Origin: Paraclostridium ghonii
GTDB lineage: Bacteria > Bacillota > Clostridia > Peptostreptococcales > Peptostreptococcaceae
Direction: 5' to 3' (one strand)
Assembly (NCBI RefSeq): GCF_030815085.1
Contig: NZ_JAUSWG010000005.1
Length of the DNA stretch: 64,000 nucleotides
Part shown: positions 1 through 6,797 of the stretch, in pieces
Position numbering within the stretch: the first letter of the stretch is position 1
Layout: the number at the start of each line of letters is the position of its first letter
Notes under the pieces: generated by a model
Told to the model about the DNA's origin: nothing
Database searches by the model: none
The model's input: only the letters and a program-made list of their open reading frames with translations
Position numbers and translations under genes: made by a program

Positions 1-40
1 GTTTAATTCTTTAAAAAGAATTTATATAATTAACCTACTG

Positions 41-129
41 TTTAATTTTCAAAGTTCATTTTCTCTTTTGTGTTTCGCCCTTTTCTTAAGGACAAGTAAT
101 ACTATATCATCTTAATTTAATAAGGTCAA
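41..129 (-). promoter_or_regulatory. Probable rRNA operon promoter and leader (reads off the left edge)
   Basis: On the minus strand a -35 box TTGACC (129-124) and a -10 box TATAGT (106-101) are separated by exactly 17 bases, with an A/T-rich tract upstream like an UP element. Downstream lies a leader with the element ACTTTGAAAATTAAACAG (about 57-40). This resembles the boxA-like antitermination and processing sequence that precedes rRNA genes in Firmicutes. The transcript runs out of the window at base 1, so a 16S gene is expected beyond the edge. That is an inference; a tRNA or other stable RNA operon is possible. Confidence 0.6.
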
Positions 130-151
130 TACTTTTTTCATATTTTTTTAA

Positions 152-197
152 ATAAAAAAATTCGCTTCATAATTTTTTTATAAAGCGAGTTTTTTAT
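152..197 (-). terminator. Rho-independent terminator after the IIB-like gene
   Basis: The arms TCGCTT (162-167) and AAGCGA (183-188) form a short stem with an A/T-rich loop. Read leftward it is followed by a run of T, immediately after the stop codon of the minus-strand gene. The left arm also looks like the start of the dispersed AAAAAATTCGCTTC repeat seen elsewhere in the window. Confidence 0.6.
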
Positions 198-496
198 TAA
201 TTTAAATCAGAGATTATTTCTTTTATTACTTGTGAAGGATTTTCTAGTGCTATATTTGGTTCTACTTCATAGTATTCTATATCTATAAATCTTTCTATCT
301 CATCTATTTCATCTATCCCTTTATCTAAAACAAATAAAATAGCTTTAGCTTCTCTTATACATTGAGTAGATATTTCATTTATTATTTCATTTTCTTTTTG
401 TATTTCAAATTCAACATTATAATTAAAATCTTTTGCTAACTCTTTTAATTTATTTGCACAGTTTATGTCTTCACATATAACTACTATATTATTCAT
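197..496 (-). CDS. Small PTS fructose-type IIB-like protein
   Basis: This 99-residue cytoplasmic protein has the layout of the fructose-family PTS EIIB domain: an N-terminal strand, a segment like the EIIB ET-QG loop, then an alternating alpha/beta pattern ending in an ERF-like motif and the helix NPSQVIKEIISDL. In active EIIB domains a phosphorylated Cys follows the first strand in a CPTGIAHT-type loop. Here the loop reads VICEDINCANK, so a Cys is present but the motif is degenerate. No IIA or IIC gene is adjacent, so it is probably a regulatory or orphan relative. The start is the ATG at 496 because the longer TTG start would overlap the GAGAGG ribosome binding site. Family assignment is by pattern only. 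Confidence 0.5.
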   Translation of the reverse strand: MNNIVVICEDINCANKLKELAKDFNYNVEFEIQKENEIINEISTQCIREAKAILFVLDKGIDEIDEIERFIDIEYYEVEPNIALENPSQVIKEIISDLN

Positions 497-780
497 AATA
501 CTACCTCTCTTTTTCAATTCTTTCTATATATAAGTTATATCATAAAATATAGCTTTTTTTCATTATAAAATATTTTTTATTCTAATCTAAGTTTATAGCT
601 ATCCTCTGTATTCTTACAAAAAACAATTTTAAAGCTATTATTATAATCCTTGAAAATATAAAGCTTAAAACTACATGTAAATTTTATTTTTATATCATTC
701 CTATGTATCTATTAACTTAATTATTGAAAAAATATATAATGAATTTAATATCTATTTTATTTTTATTTAGGAGGTAAGGT

Positions 781-1823
781 ATGTTTTTTATTTATTTGTT
801 TCCAATAATAACATTTTCTATATTTTTGATATCTTATTTTAAAGACAGAAGAAGGCTTGTTAATGGATTATTTTTTAATATATTTCTTATATCTTTTGCT
901 ATTTCATTTACATACTTAGCATTTTCTACAGGAAGTCGATTTTTAATAGTTTTATTTTTAATTTTCTTTATTATATTTATGATTGTTTCTGCATTTGGAA
1001 TTTACGCACTTATTTTCGGTTTGTTTTTAAACGCTAAAATTGTCATGAAAAAGGAAAGTCGTAATTTATCTAATATGTTAAGCCTGTTTTTAGGATTAGC
1101 ACTTGTTTTTCATTTAATTTTAACATTTTTAAATCCAGAGAAGTTTTTGCCAGAAGATGTAACTGTATTTTTAAGCAGCTTTTTACTTCTAGAATCTTAC
1201 TTCTTAGTTAGTATTTTTAATTTTTTAATGATTTCTTTCCTATCTCTATTTAATAAAGAAAAAAAAGACCAAGATTTCATAATCGTATTAGGAAGTAGAG
1301 TTTTTGGTGATAAAGTTCCTCCACTACTTGCTAGCAGAATTGACAGAGCTATAACTTTCTATAATGAACAATCTAAAGTTTCTTTTCCTCCTAAAATTAT
1401 TTTTCTGGAGGTCAAGGTCCAGATGAGGAAATTCCAGAAGGCTTAGCAATGCAGACATATGCATTAAACAAAGGCATCCCATCTAAAGATACAATCATTG
1501 AAGATAAATTAGTTAATACACTACAAAATATGAAGTTTTCAAAAGTTATTATGGATAATTTAATGCCTGATGGTTATAAAAGTATATTTGTAACTAACAA
1601 TTATCATGTTTTTAGAGCCAGCATATACGCAAGAATTGCTAATTTAAAAAGTAATGGATTAGGATCAAAAACTGCTTATTATTTTCTTCCTAATGCTTTA
1701 ATAAGAGAGCACATAGCACTTATTGTAATGAATAAAAAAAGACATATGATTGTAATAGTTTTAATATTCATTTTGTCAATTACAGCAGCTCTTATAAATC
1801 ATTATTTTGTTATTCCAGCTTGA
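781..1823 (+). pseudogene. YdcF/DUF218-family membrane protein, frameshifted
   Basis: The first frame (781-1446) begins after a good AGGAGGT site. It encodes several transmembrane segments, then the start of a DUF218 domain (DFIIVLGSRVFGDKVPPLL, SRIDRA). The second frame (to 1823) encodes the rest of that domain (GPDEEIPEG, NTLQNMKFSK, TNNYHVFRA) and a last membrane helix. The frames join at a run of five T at 1400-1404. Six T would restore KIIFSGGQGPDEE, the expected family sequence, so one base is missing. The family is poorly characterised; E. coli YdcF and SanA-type proteins are linked to cell-envelope functions. This may be a true pseudogene, a phase-variable homopolymer or a sequencing error. 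Confidence 0.8.
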
Positions 1824-1926
1824 TTAATTATGTTTAACTTTATTCAAATAGGTATATATTGTTATTATTCAAATATATTTTAATATAACAATTGAAACTT
1901 TGCTTAGGTTGGAGGTAAATGTTCAT

Positions 1927-2709
1927 ATGTCTAAGGAAATTAAGTACTTTTTTTGTATTATACTATTAACCTGCATAATGGGATTCGGTGTAACCATCCC
2001 TCTTACTCAGTTAGGAATTATAAGGTATGGCTCCCCTATTTTTATGATTTTTTACGGTTTATCTGGATATTCTCCAGCTATAGCAGGGCTTCTTAGTGCT
2101 CATAAATTTTATTCAAAAAGTGAGTTTAAAAGTTTTTTGAAAAGTTGTATAAATATAAAAAAAGGATTTAAAGAGTATCTTTATATATTAATTACTATAT
2201 TTATTTTATGGTCAACACCATTTATAATAATATGTTTTTTTAGAGATGAGTATATTTTATTGACTTATCCATTGTTTTTTTTAATATATTTAACTCCAAT
2301 TATGATCTTTGGTGGAGGACTAGAGGAAATAGGATGGAGAGGTTTTCTACTACCTAAATTATTATCAAGATATTCACCTTTAAAAAGTTCTTTAATAATA
2401 GGAGTAATTTGGTCATTATGGCATTTACCTATTTGGTTTATTGTTGGATCTCCTCAACAAAGTATAAACTTTATACCTTTTTCATTAAGTTGCATAGCCT
2501 CATCATTTGTACTAACTTTTATATATATGGAAACTAATAGTATTTGGCTATGTATATTATTCCACGCTTTAGATAATGCATGTTCGTATATATTTAAGTA
2601 TTCTGTAGATATGCATGTAGTAATATCATCTTTTACAGCTATAGCAGGACTTTTAATTCTATTTATTTCTACTAAATATATAAAAAATTCGCTTCGCTCA
2701 TGTCGCTAA
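1927..2709 (+). CDS. CPBP-family (CAAX-type) intramembrane metalloprotease
   Basis: A roughly 260-residue polytopic membrane protein with the CPBP (Abi/Rce1) signature: EEIGWRGFLLPKL (glutamate pair plus arginine), then WSLWHLPIW with the second-motif histidine and HALDN with the third. Bacterial members act as prenyl-type or bacteriocin-immunity proteases; the substrate here is unknown. The start is the ATG at 1927, ten bases after GGAGGT at 1911; the upstream in-frame TTG at 1900 has no site. The last eight codons (KNSLRSCR) are encoded by the dispersed AAAAAATTCGCTTCGCT repeat, so the original C-terminus may have been altered by it. Confidence 0.85.
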   Translation: MSKEIKYFFCIILLTCIMGFGVTIPLTQLGIIRYGSPIFMIFYGLSGYSPAIAGLLSAHKFYSKSEFKSFLKSCINIKKGFKEYLYILITIFILWSTPFIIICFFRDEYILLTYPLFFLIYLTPIMIFGGGLEEIGWRGFLLPKLLSRYSPLKSSLIIGVIWSLWHLPIWFIVGSPQQSINFIPFSLSCIASSFVLTFIYMETNSIWLCILFHALDNACSYIFKYSVDMHVVISSFTAIAGLLILFISTKYIKNSLRSCR

Positions 2710-2735
2710 CGACCTTAAGAAGGTGGTCTTTTGCT
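2684..2735 (+). repeat. Dispersed intergenic repeat, copy b
   Basis: This copy has the core AAAAAATTCGCTTCGCT followed by CATGTCGCTAACGAC. Related copies lie at about 9200-9237 (opposite strand), 35163-35195, 36832-36862, 42520-42590 and 62110-62130. It overlaps the 3' end of the protease gene and supplies its stop codon. Function unknown. Confidence 0.6.
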
Positions 2736-2749
2736 CAAGCTTATGAGTT

Positions 2750-2792
2750 GGAAATTATATTTATCCACAGTTCATGATTAAATATAATTTCC
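2750..2792. repeat. Perfect 14-base inverted repeat with a DnaA-box-like loop
   Basis: GGAAATTATATTTA (2750-2763) and TAAATATAATTTCC (2779-2792) are exact reverse complements. The junction of the first arm and the loop holds TTATCCACA (2761-2769), identical to the consensus DnaA box. A single box away from dnaA may be chance in AT-rich DNA, but its placement inside a perfect hairpin is unusual. Confidence 0.55.
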
Positions 2793-2802
2793 TAAGGATT
2801 TA

Positions 2803-2836
2803 AAAATAGACTAAGATAATTATCTTAGTCTATTTT
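2803..2836. terminator. Bidirectional terminator between protease and tcyP genes
   Basis: AATAGACTAAGATAA pairs with TTATCTTAGTCTATT around a very short loop, with A-runs on the left and T-runs on the right. It can end both the rightward protease transcript and the leftward cystine transporter transcript. Confidence 0.85.
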
Positions 2837-2842
2837 TTATAT

Positions 2843-4213
2843 TTACTCTATAGAGTTTTTATCTATTTCATCAAAACTATTTGCAACTACAATAGTTGAA
2901 GTCATAGTTCCATTTACATTAAGCATTGTACGTCCCATATCTAAGATCGGATCTATTGCTATAATTCCTCCTAATAGTGGGAAGTATGCACCAAGTCCCA
3001 TACCTGATATAACAACAGATACAGACATAGTAGCTGTTCCAGGTATACCTGCTATACCTAAAGAACTTATTGTTATTACTATTAATAACATGACATAAAA
3101 GCTAAAGTTCATTGGTGTCCCTGACATATTGGCTACGGTTACAGCCATTAATGCTGGATATATTCCTGCACAACCGTTCATACCCATGTTTGCTCCTAAA
3201 CTTCCAACAAAACTAGATATACCTTGATCTACTTTTAAATTGTCTGTTAATGTCTCTATAGTAACAGGCAATGTCCCTAAACTAGATCTTGAAGTAAATG
3301 CTAGTATAAGTGGCTTAGATGCATTTCTTAAGTATTTTATAGGGTTTACACCGTTAATTGATATTATAATTAAGTGTATTACAAACATTATTGCAACACT
3401 TACATATAAAGCTAATATGAAATCTAAAACTCCTATTATAGAAGATATACCTCTATCTATTATAGAAGTTGCCATTAATGCAACTACTGCGTATGGCATT
3501 AATTTTATAACAGTTATAGATATGCTTATTATTATCTTATAAAATGCTTCAATTAAATCTACAAATGGTTTAATTGTGTCTGCGTGCTTTTTACTTAATC
3601 TTTTTATTGCTATTCCTATAAACCCTGCAAATATAACTATAGCTACAACATTTGCTTGAGCCATAGCATTAACAGGATTTGATGGTAATAATCCTCTTAA
3701 AGTGTCTACAACAGGTGTTACTTCTCTTAGTTCTTCTGTAGCTTGTTGTACAACTTCTTGACCTACTCCTAAATTAAATAAATTTCCAACTATTATTCCA
3801 ACTGCTGCTGCTATAGCTGTTGTTCCAAGTAGCATAAATATAGTTTTTCCTGTTAACTTACCTATATTCTCACCTTGTTTTAAGTTCATTATAACTCTTA
3901 CAATTGATACAAATACTAAAGGTACTACTAGCATTTTCAATAGGTCCATAAATCCATATCCAAATAGTCCATACCATTTAGATACCTCGGTTAACCAAGT
4001 TACTTCTGTTGGATCACTTGGAAATCCTGCTATAAATTGAATTATTAATCCTAATCCAACCCCCATTGCAATACATAAAAGCATCAATTTTGTAAAATCT
4101 AGCTTTTTAGTTAGTTTTTTGACTATAAAAAATAGTCCTATTAACATTCCTATAGACAACACTGTTAACCAGTTTGTCACCATAAGAAATTCTGAGAAAA
4201 ATGTGTAATTCAT
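2843..4213 (-). CDS. tcyP: Sodium/dicarboxylate-family symporter, probable L-cystine transporter (TcyP type)
   Basis: A 456-residue protein with about eight to ten transmembrane segments of the DAACS family. The early GLILQF-like and KMLVVPLVFVSI segments and the SRSSLGTLPVTIETLTDNL stretch near residue 308 resemble Bacillus TcyP and E. coli YdjN, which import L-cystine, more than GltP/DctA. The substrate is therefore inferred. A good AAGGAGGAACAC site precedes the ATG. The HxlR-type regulator gene lies 133 bases upstream on the same strand, and a thioredoxin system is close by, which fits a thiol or cystine theme. Confidence 0.75.
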   Translation of the reverse strand: MNYTFFSEFLMVTNWLTVLSIGMLIGLFFIVKKLTKKLDFTKLMLLCIAMGVGLGLIIQFIAGFPSDPTEVTWLTEVSKWYGLFGYGFMDLLKMLVVPLVFVSIVRVIMNLKQGENIGKLTGKTIFMLLGTTAIAAAVGIIVGNLFNLGVGQEVVQQATEELREVTPVVDTLRGLLPSNPVNAMAQANVVAIVIFAGFIGIAIKRLSKKHADTIKPFVDLIEAFYKIIISISITVIKLMPYAVVALMATSIIDRGISSIIGVLDFILALYVSVAIMFVIHLIIISINGVNPIKYLRNASKPLILAFTSRSSLGTLPVTIETLTDNLKVDQGISSFVGSLGANMGMNGCAGIYPALMAVTVANMSGTPMNFSFYVMLLIVITISSLGIAGIPGTATMSVSVVISGMGLGAYFPLLGGIIAIDPILDMGRTMLNVNGTMTSTIVVANSFDEIDKNSIE

Positions 4214-4346
4214 GTGTTCCTCCTTATACTTTTTGCAAAGTTAAAGGCTTTGCTTTTTTATATAATATAACAAGTCCTAAAAATTATAGCAACTGGTAAC
4301 TTTTTGGTAACTTCATAATTTTTTCATTTTTCAAAATTTTTAAGGA

Positions 4347-4679
4347 TTAATCATTACATACTATATGTTCATTACTCCACTTAATCATGTTTGCAATTAC
4401 ATGAAGTAATTCAAGTCCTGATTCACTTAGATAATAAGTAGATTCCACACTATTTTTTACTACTCTTTTATCATTTATAACTATATTGTTTTCTATAAGT
4501 AAATCAAGTTGTTGAGATAGCATCTTCTTGCTACAACCTTCTATTTTTCTTTGTAGCTCTCCAAATCGGATTTTACTGTCTTGAATTTCCCAAACTATTC
4601 TAGCTACCCATTTTTTCCCAACTATATTAGATAAAGCTTCAACTGGGCAGTCAAATGTCATATCACTTACATTATACAT
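4347..4679 (-). CDS. HxlR-family winged-helix transcriptional regulator
   Basis: A 110-residue protein with the HxlR signature: CPVEALSNIVGKKW near the N-terminus, a recognition helix region RFGELQRKIEGCSKKMLSQQL, and the wing segment around ESTYYLSESG. HxlR proteins such as YodB and HypR sense thiol-reactive stress through an N-terminal Cys. A Cys at about residue 11 and another at about 49 are present here. An AGGAGG site lies seven bases before the ATG. It sits directly upstream of the cystine transporter and downstream of the trx genes, so it may control either; no operator could be identified. Confidence 0.85.
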   Translation of the reverse strand: MYNVSDMTFDCPVEALSNIVGKKWVARIVWEIQDSKIRFGELQRKIEGCSKKMLSQQLDLLIENNIVINDKRVVKNSVESTYYLSESGLELLHVIANMIKWSNEHIVCND

Positions 4680-4818
4680 TCATTGGCCTCCTATTTTTGT
4701 TTGTTATACAAGGTTATAATACCATGTATATTTTGTCCAACTTTGACTATTACCAATTTTAAATATACATGTTTAATTATAGTTTTTTTCTATAATTATC
4801 ACTCTTAAATAATATAAT

Positions 4819-4871
4819 AAAAATAACCTAAAAACACAAGACTTCCTTTAGCTTGGATTTTAGGTTATTTT
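4819..4871 (-). terminator. Terminator after the thioredoxin reductase gene
   Basis: The arms at 4819-4833 and 4857-4871 (AAAATAACCTAAAA and its complement) form a stem of about 14 pairs that continues into T-runs. It lies just downstream of the stop of the minus-strand trx operon. Confidence 0.8.
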
Positions 4872-4878
4872 TATTATA

Positions 4879-5757
4879 TTATTTTTTTAATCCCATTTGT
4901 TTTATTCTTAATTTATCTAATTGTGATATAGCACTAGACACAGCCATTTGCCCTTGTCCGGCAGACTTAAGGTATTGATATGGCTTACCTGCACAGTCTC
5001 CAGCTGCATAAAGTCCATCTATATTTGTTCTCATCTCTCTATCTGTTTTTATATGTGGTCCTTCAACCTCTAATCCTGGCACCATGTAACTAGGAGAGAC
5101 GCTATCTTTTATAACAAAAACTCCATCAATATCTAATTCTTTATCTTTTAATATAAGTTTATTTACTAATTTATCACCTTGTATCTCTATAGGTTTGCTA
5201 TCGATTATTTCTATAGAAGGATCTAACTTATTAGATAAGTTATACATAGGTATATAATAAACTTTTGATGCTATTTCACTTAAAAAGTTTGCATCTTCTT
5301 CCCCTTCATGGTTGTATCCTATTATAGCAACAACTTTATCTCTATATAATCCAGCATCACATGTAGCACAATATCCTACACCTTTTCCTAGATATTCTTC
5401 TTCCCCTTTTATCATTTTTCCATATTGGACACCTGTAGCTATTATAACAGTTGTAGCTTCATAAATTTCATCTCCAACTGCTAATGCAAAGTAATCTCCC
5501 ATTTGGTACACATTATTAACTCTTTCTTGTATTATCTCAATCCCCATTTCACTTATATGGCTAGTAAATTTCTCACTTAAATCTGCTCCGCTTACATCAT
5601 AAATTCCTAGATAATTATCTATAGATGGAGCTTTTACTAGTTTGTCACTTCCGTTTTGAGATCCAAATAGTATTATATTTTTGTTACGTATTTTAGCATT
5701 TATTGCAGCCGCTAAGCCAGCAGGTCCACTTCCTACAATTGCAATATCATACCTCAT
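4879..5757 (-). CDS. trxB: Flavin thioredoxin reductase, probably ferredoxin-dependent (FFTR type)
   Basis: A roughly 292-residue FAD protein. The N-terminal Rossmann motif GSGPAGLAAA, the redox-active CATC (about residues 129-132) and the C-terminal GLYAAGDCAG FAD motif are all those of TrxB. The NADPH domain lacks the usual GxGxxA and HRR motifs: the first position reads IIGYNHEGEEDANF. This matches the clostridial FFTR group, which takes electrons from reduced ferredoxin instead of NADPH. It would reduce the thioredoxin encoded just upstream, 23 bases away. The ATG at 5757 is preferred because it is ten bases from AGAGAGG; an ATG at 5766 is almost on top of that site. Confidence 0.8.
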   Translation of the reverse strand: MRYDIAIVGSGPAGLAAAINAKIRNKNIILFGSQNGSDKLVKAPSIDNYLGIYDVSGADLSEKFTSHISEMGIEIIQERVNNVYQMGDYFALAVGDEIYEATTVIIATGVQYGKMIKGEEEYLGKGVGYCATCDAGLYRDKVVAIIGYNHEGEEDANFLSEIASKVYYIPMYNLSNKLDPSIEIIDSKPIEIQGDKLVNKLILKDKELDIDGVFVIKDSVSPSYMVPGLEVEGPHIKTDREMRTNIDGLYAAGDCAGKPYQYLKSAGQGQMAVSSAISQLDKLRIKQMGLKK

Positions 5758-5780
5758 ATTCAACATTCCTCTCTATTTAA

Positions 5781-6095
5781 TTAGATATGAGCATTTACCA
5801 TATCCTCTAATTTTTGTTTAGGTATAAATCCTACTAATCTTTCAGCTTCTTCTCCATCTTTAAATACAATTACAGTAGGCACTGTAGTTACTTGGAATCT
5901 TCTAGCTAATTCTAAGCTTTTATCTATATCTACCTTTAAAAACTTGGCTTTATCTATATCGTTTCCTAGTTCATCAAACACTGGAGCTAACATTTTACAA
6001 GGTCCGCACCATGTAGCAAAGAAGTCTACCACTGTTATTTCACTTGTATTTTCAACCTCTGTTCTAAATTCTTGTGTATCTATTATTCTAGTCAT
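5781..6095 (-). CDS. trxA: Thioredoxin
   Basis: A 104-residue thioredoxin fold with the active site WCGPC at residues 29-33 and the cis-proline loop TTVPTV about forty residues later. It reduces protein disulphides in the cytoplasm and is regenerated by the reductase encoded directly downstream, an arrangement that indicates a two-gene operon. The start is supported by AAAGGAGAT seven bases upstream. The length is normal for the family. Confidence 0.95.
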   Translation of the reverse strand: MTRIIDTQEFRTEVENTSEITVVDFFATWCGPCKMLAPVFDELGNDIDKAKFLKVDIDKSLELARRFQVTTVPTVIVFKDGEEAERLVGFIPKQKLEDMVNAHI

Positions 6096-6236
6096 TTTTA
6101 TATCTCCTTTATTTATGTTTTTAATAATTTTAATATATCACCACTTTGTAGCTCTAACAATTAGTTACTTATTTGTAACTAGTTTTTCTATATTAGTATT
6201 GCCTTTTTTAAAATTTTTTTGTATATTAAGGCAAAA

Positions 6237-6269
6237 TAAAAATGTAGAACTCATGCTCTACATTTTTTT
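6237..6269 (-). terminator. Terminator after nrdG
   Basis: AATGTAGA and TCTACATT form a hairpin with flanking A and T runs, ten bases downstream of the nrdG stop in the leftward direction. Confidence 0.8.
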
Positions 6270-6277
6270 TAACTTGC

Positions 6278-6781
6278 TTATTTAAACTTATATAGTATTA
6301 TTTCATTTTTATCTAAATATTTATTTACATCTATAACTCTTTGATTAGAAGACCCTCTTAATTTTATAGATAAGTTTTTTCTTTGTTCTTCAAATTGTCC
6401 ATCAATTAATATATCTATATAATTTAAAACCTCTTTTTGATTATGATTGAAATTTTCTATAGTATAACCTGTCCATAAATATATAAGTTTATTTGGATAA
6501 TGGCTTTTAAATTCTCTGCAAAGGTCAATTACACCTTTAATATTTTGTGAGCATAACGGCTCTCCACCTAATACAGCTAAATCTCTTTTTATGTTATTTT
6601 TATTTATATTCTCTATAATATAGTCTAAGTGCTCTTGCTTAAACTCTATTCCTCCATTAAAATCCCATGTTTCTTCATTGAAACACCCTTTACAATGGTG
6701 CGGACACCCTTGAGTCCAAAAAGACATAGTTATCCCTAATCCATTAGCTATATCATTATCTTTTATTTTAGAAAATCGCAT
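6278..6781 (-). CDS. nrdG: Anaerobic ribonucleotide reductase activase (radical SAM)
   Basis: A roughly 167-residue radical SAM protein. The iron-sulphur motif is C26-x3-C30-x2-C33 (TQGCPHHCKGCFN), and LAVLGGEPL is the GGE-type SAM-binding motif. NrdG uses SAM to form the glycyl radical on NrdD. The gene follows nrdD closely, forming the usual nrdDG operon. Several starts are possible (GTG 6790, ATG 6787, ATG 6781). The ATG at 6781 is chosen because it lies eight bases after TTTGGAG, while the others sit too near that site. Confidence 0.93.
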   Translation of the reverse strand: MRFSKIKDNDIANGLGITMSFWTQGCPHHCKGCFNEETWDFNGGIEFKQEHLDYIIENINKNNIKRDLAVLGGEPLCSQNIKGVIDLCREFKSHYPNKLIYLWTGYTIENFNHNQKEVLNYIDILIDGQFEEQRKNLSIKLRGSSNQRVIDVNKYLDKNEIILYKFK

Positions 6782-6797
6782 CTTCATCACTCCAAAC

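Noticed and set aside
4235..4260. Hairpin GCAAAG/CTTTGC followed by a T-run on the plus strand
   Set aside because: No rightward gene lies upstream, and on the leftward transcript it would be followed by the tcyP ribosome binding site, so it is not a convincing terminator or attenuator.
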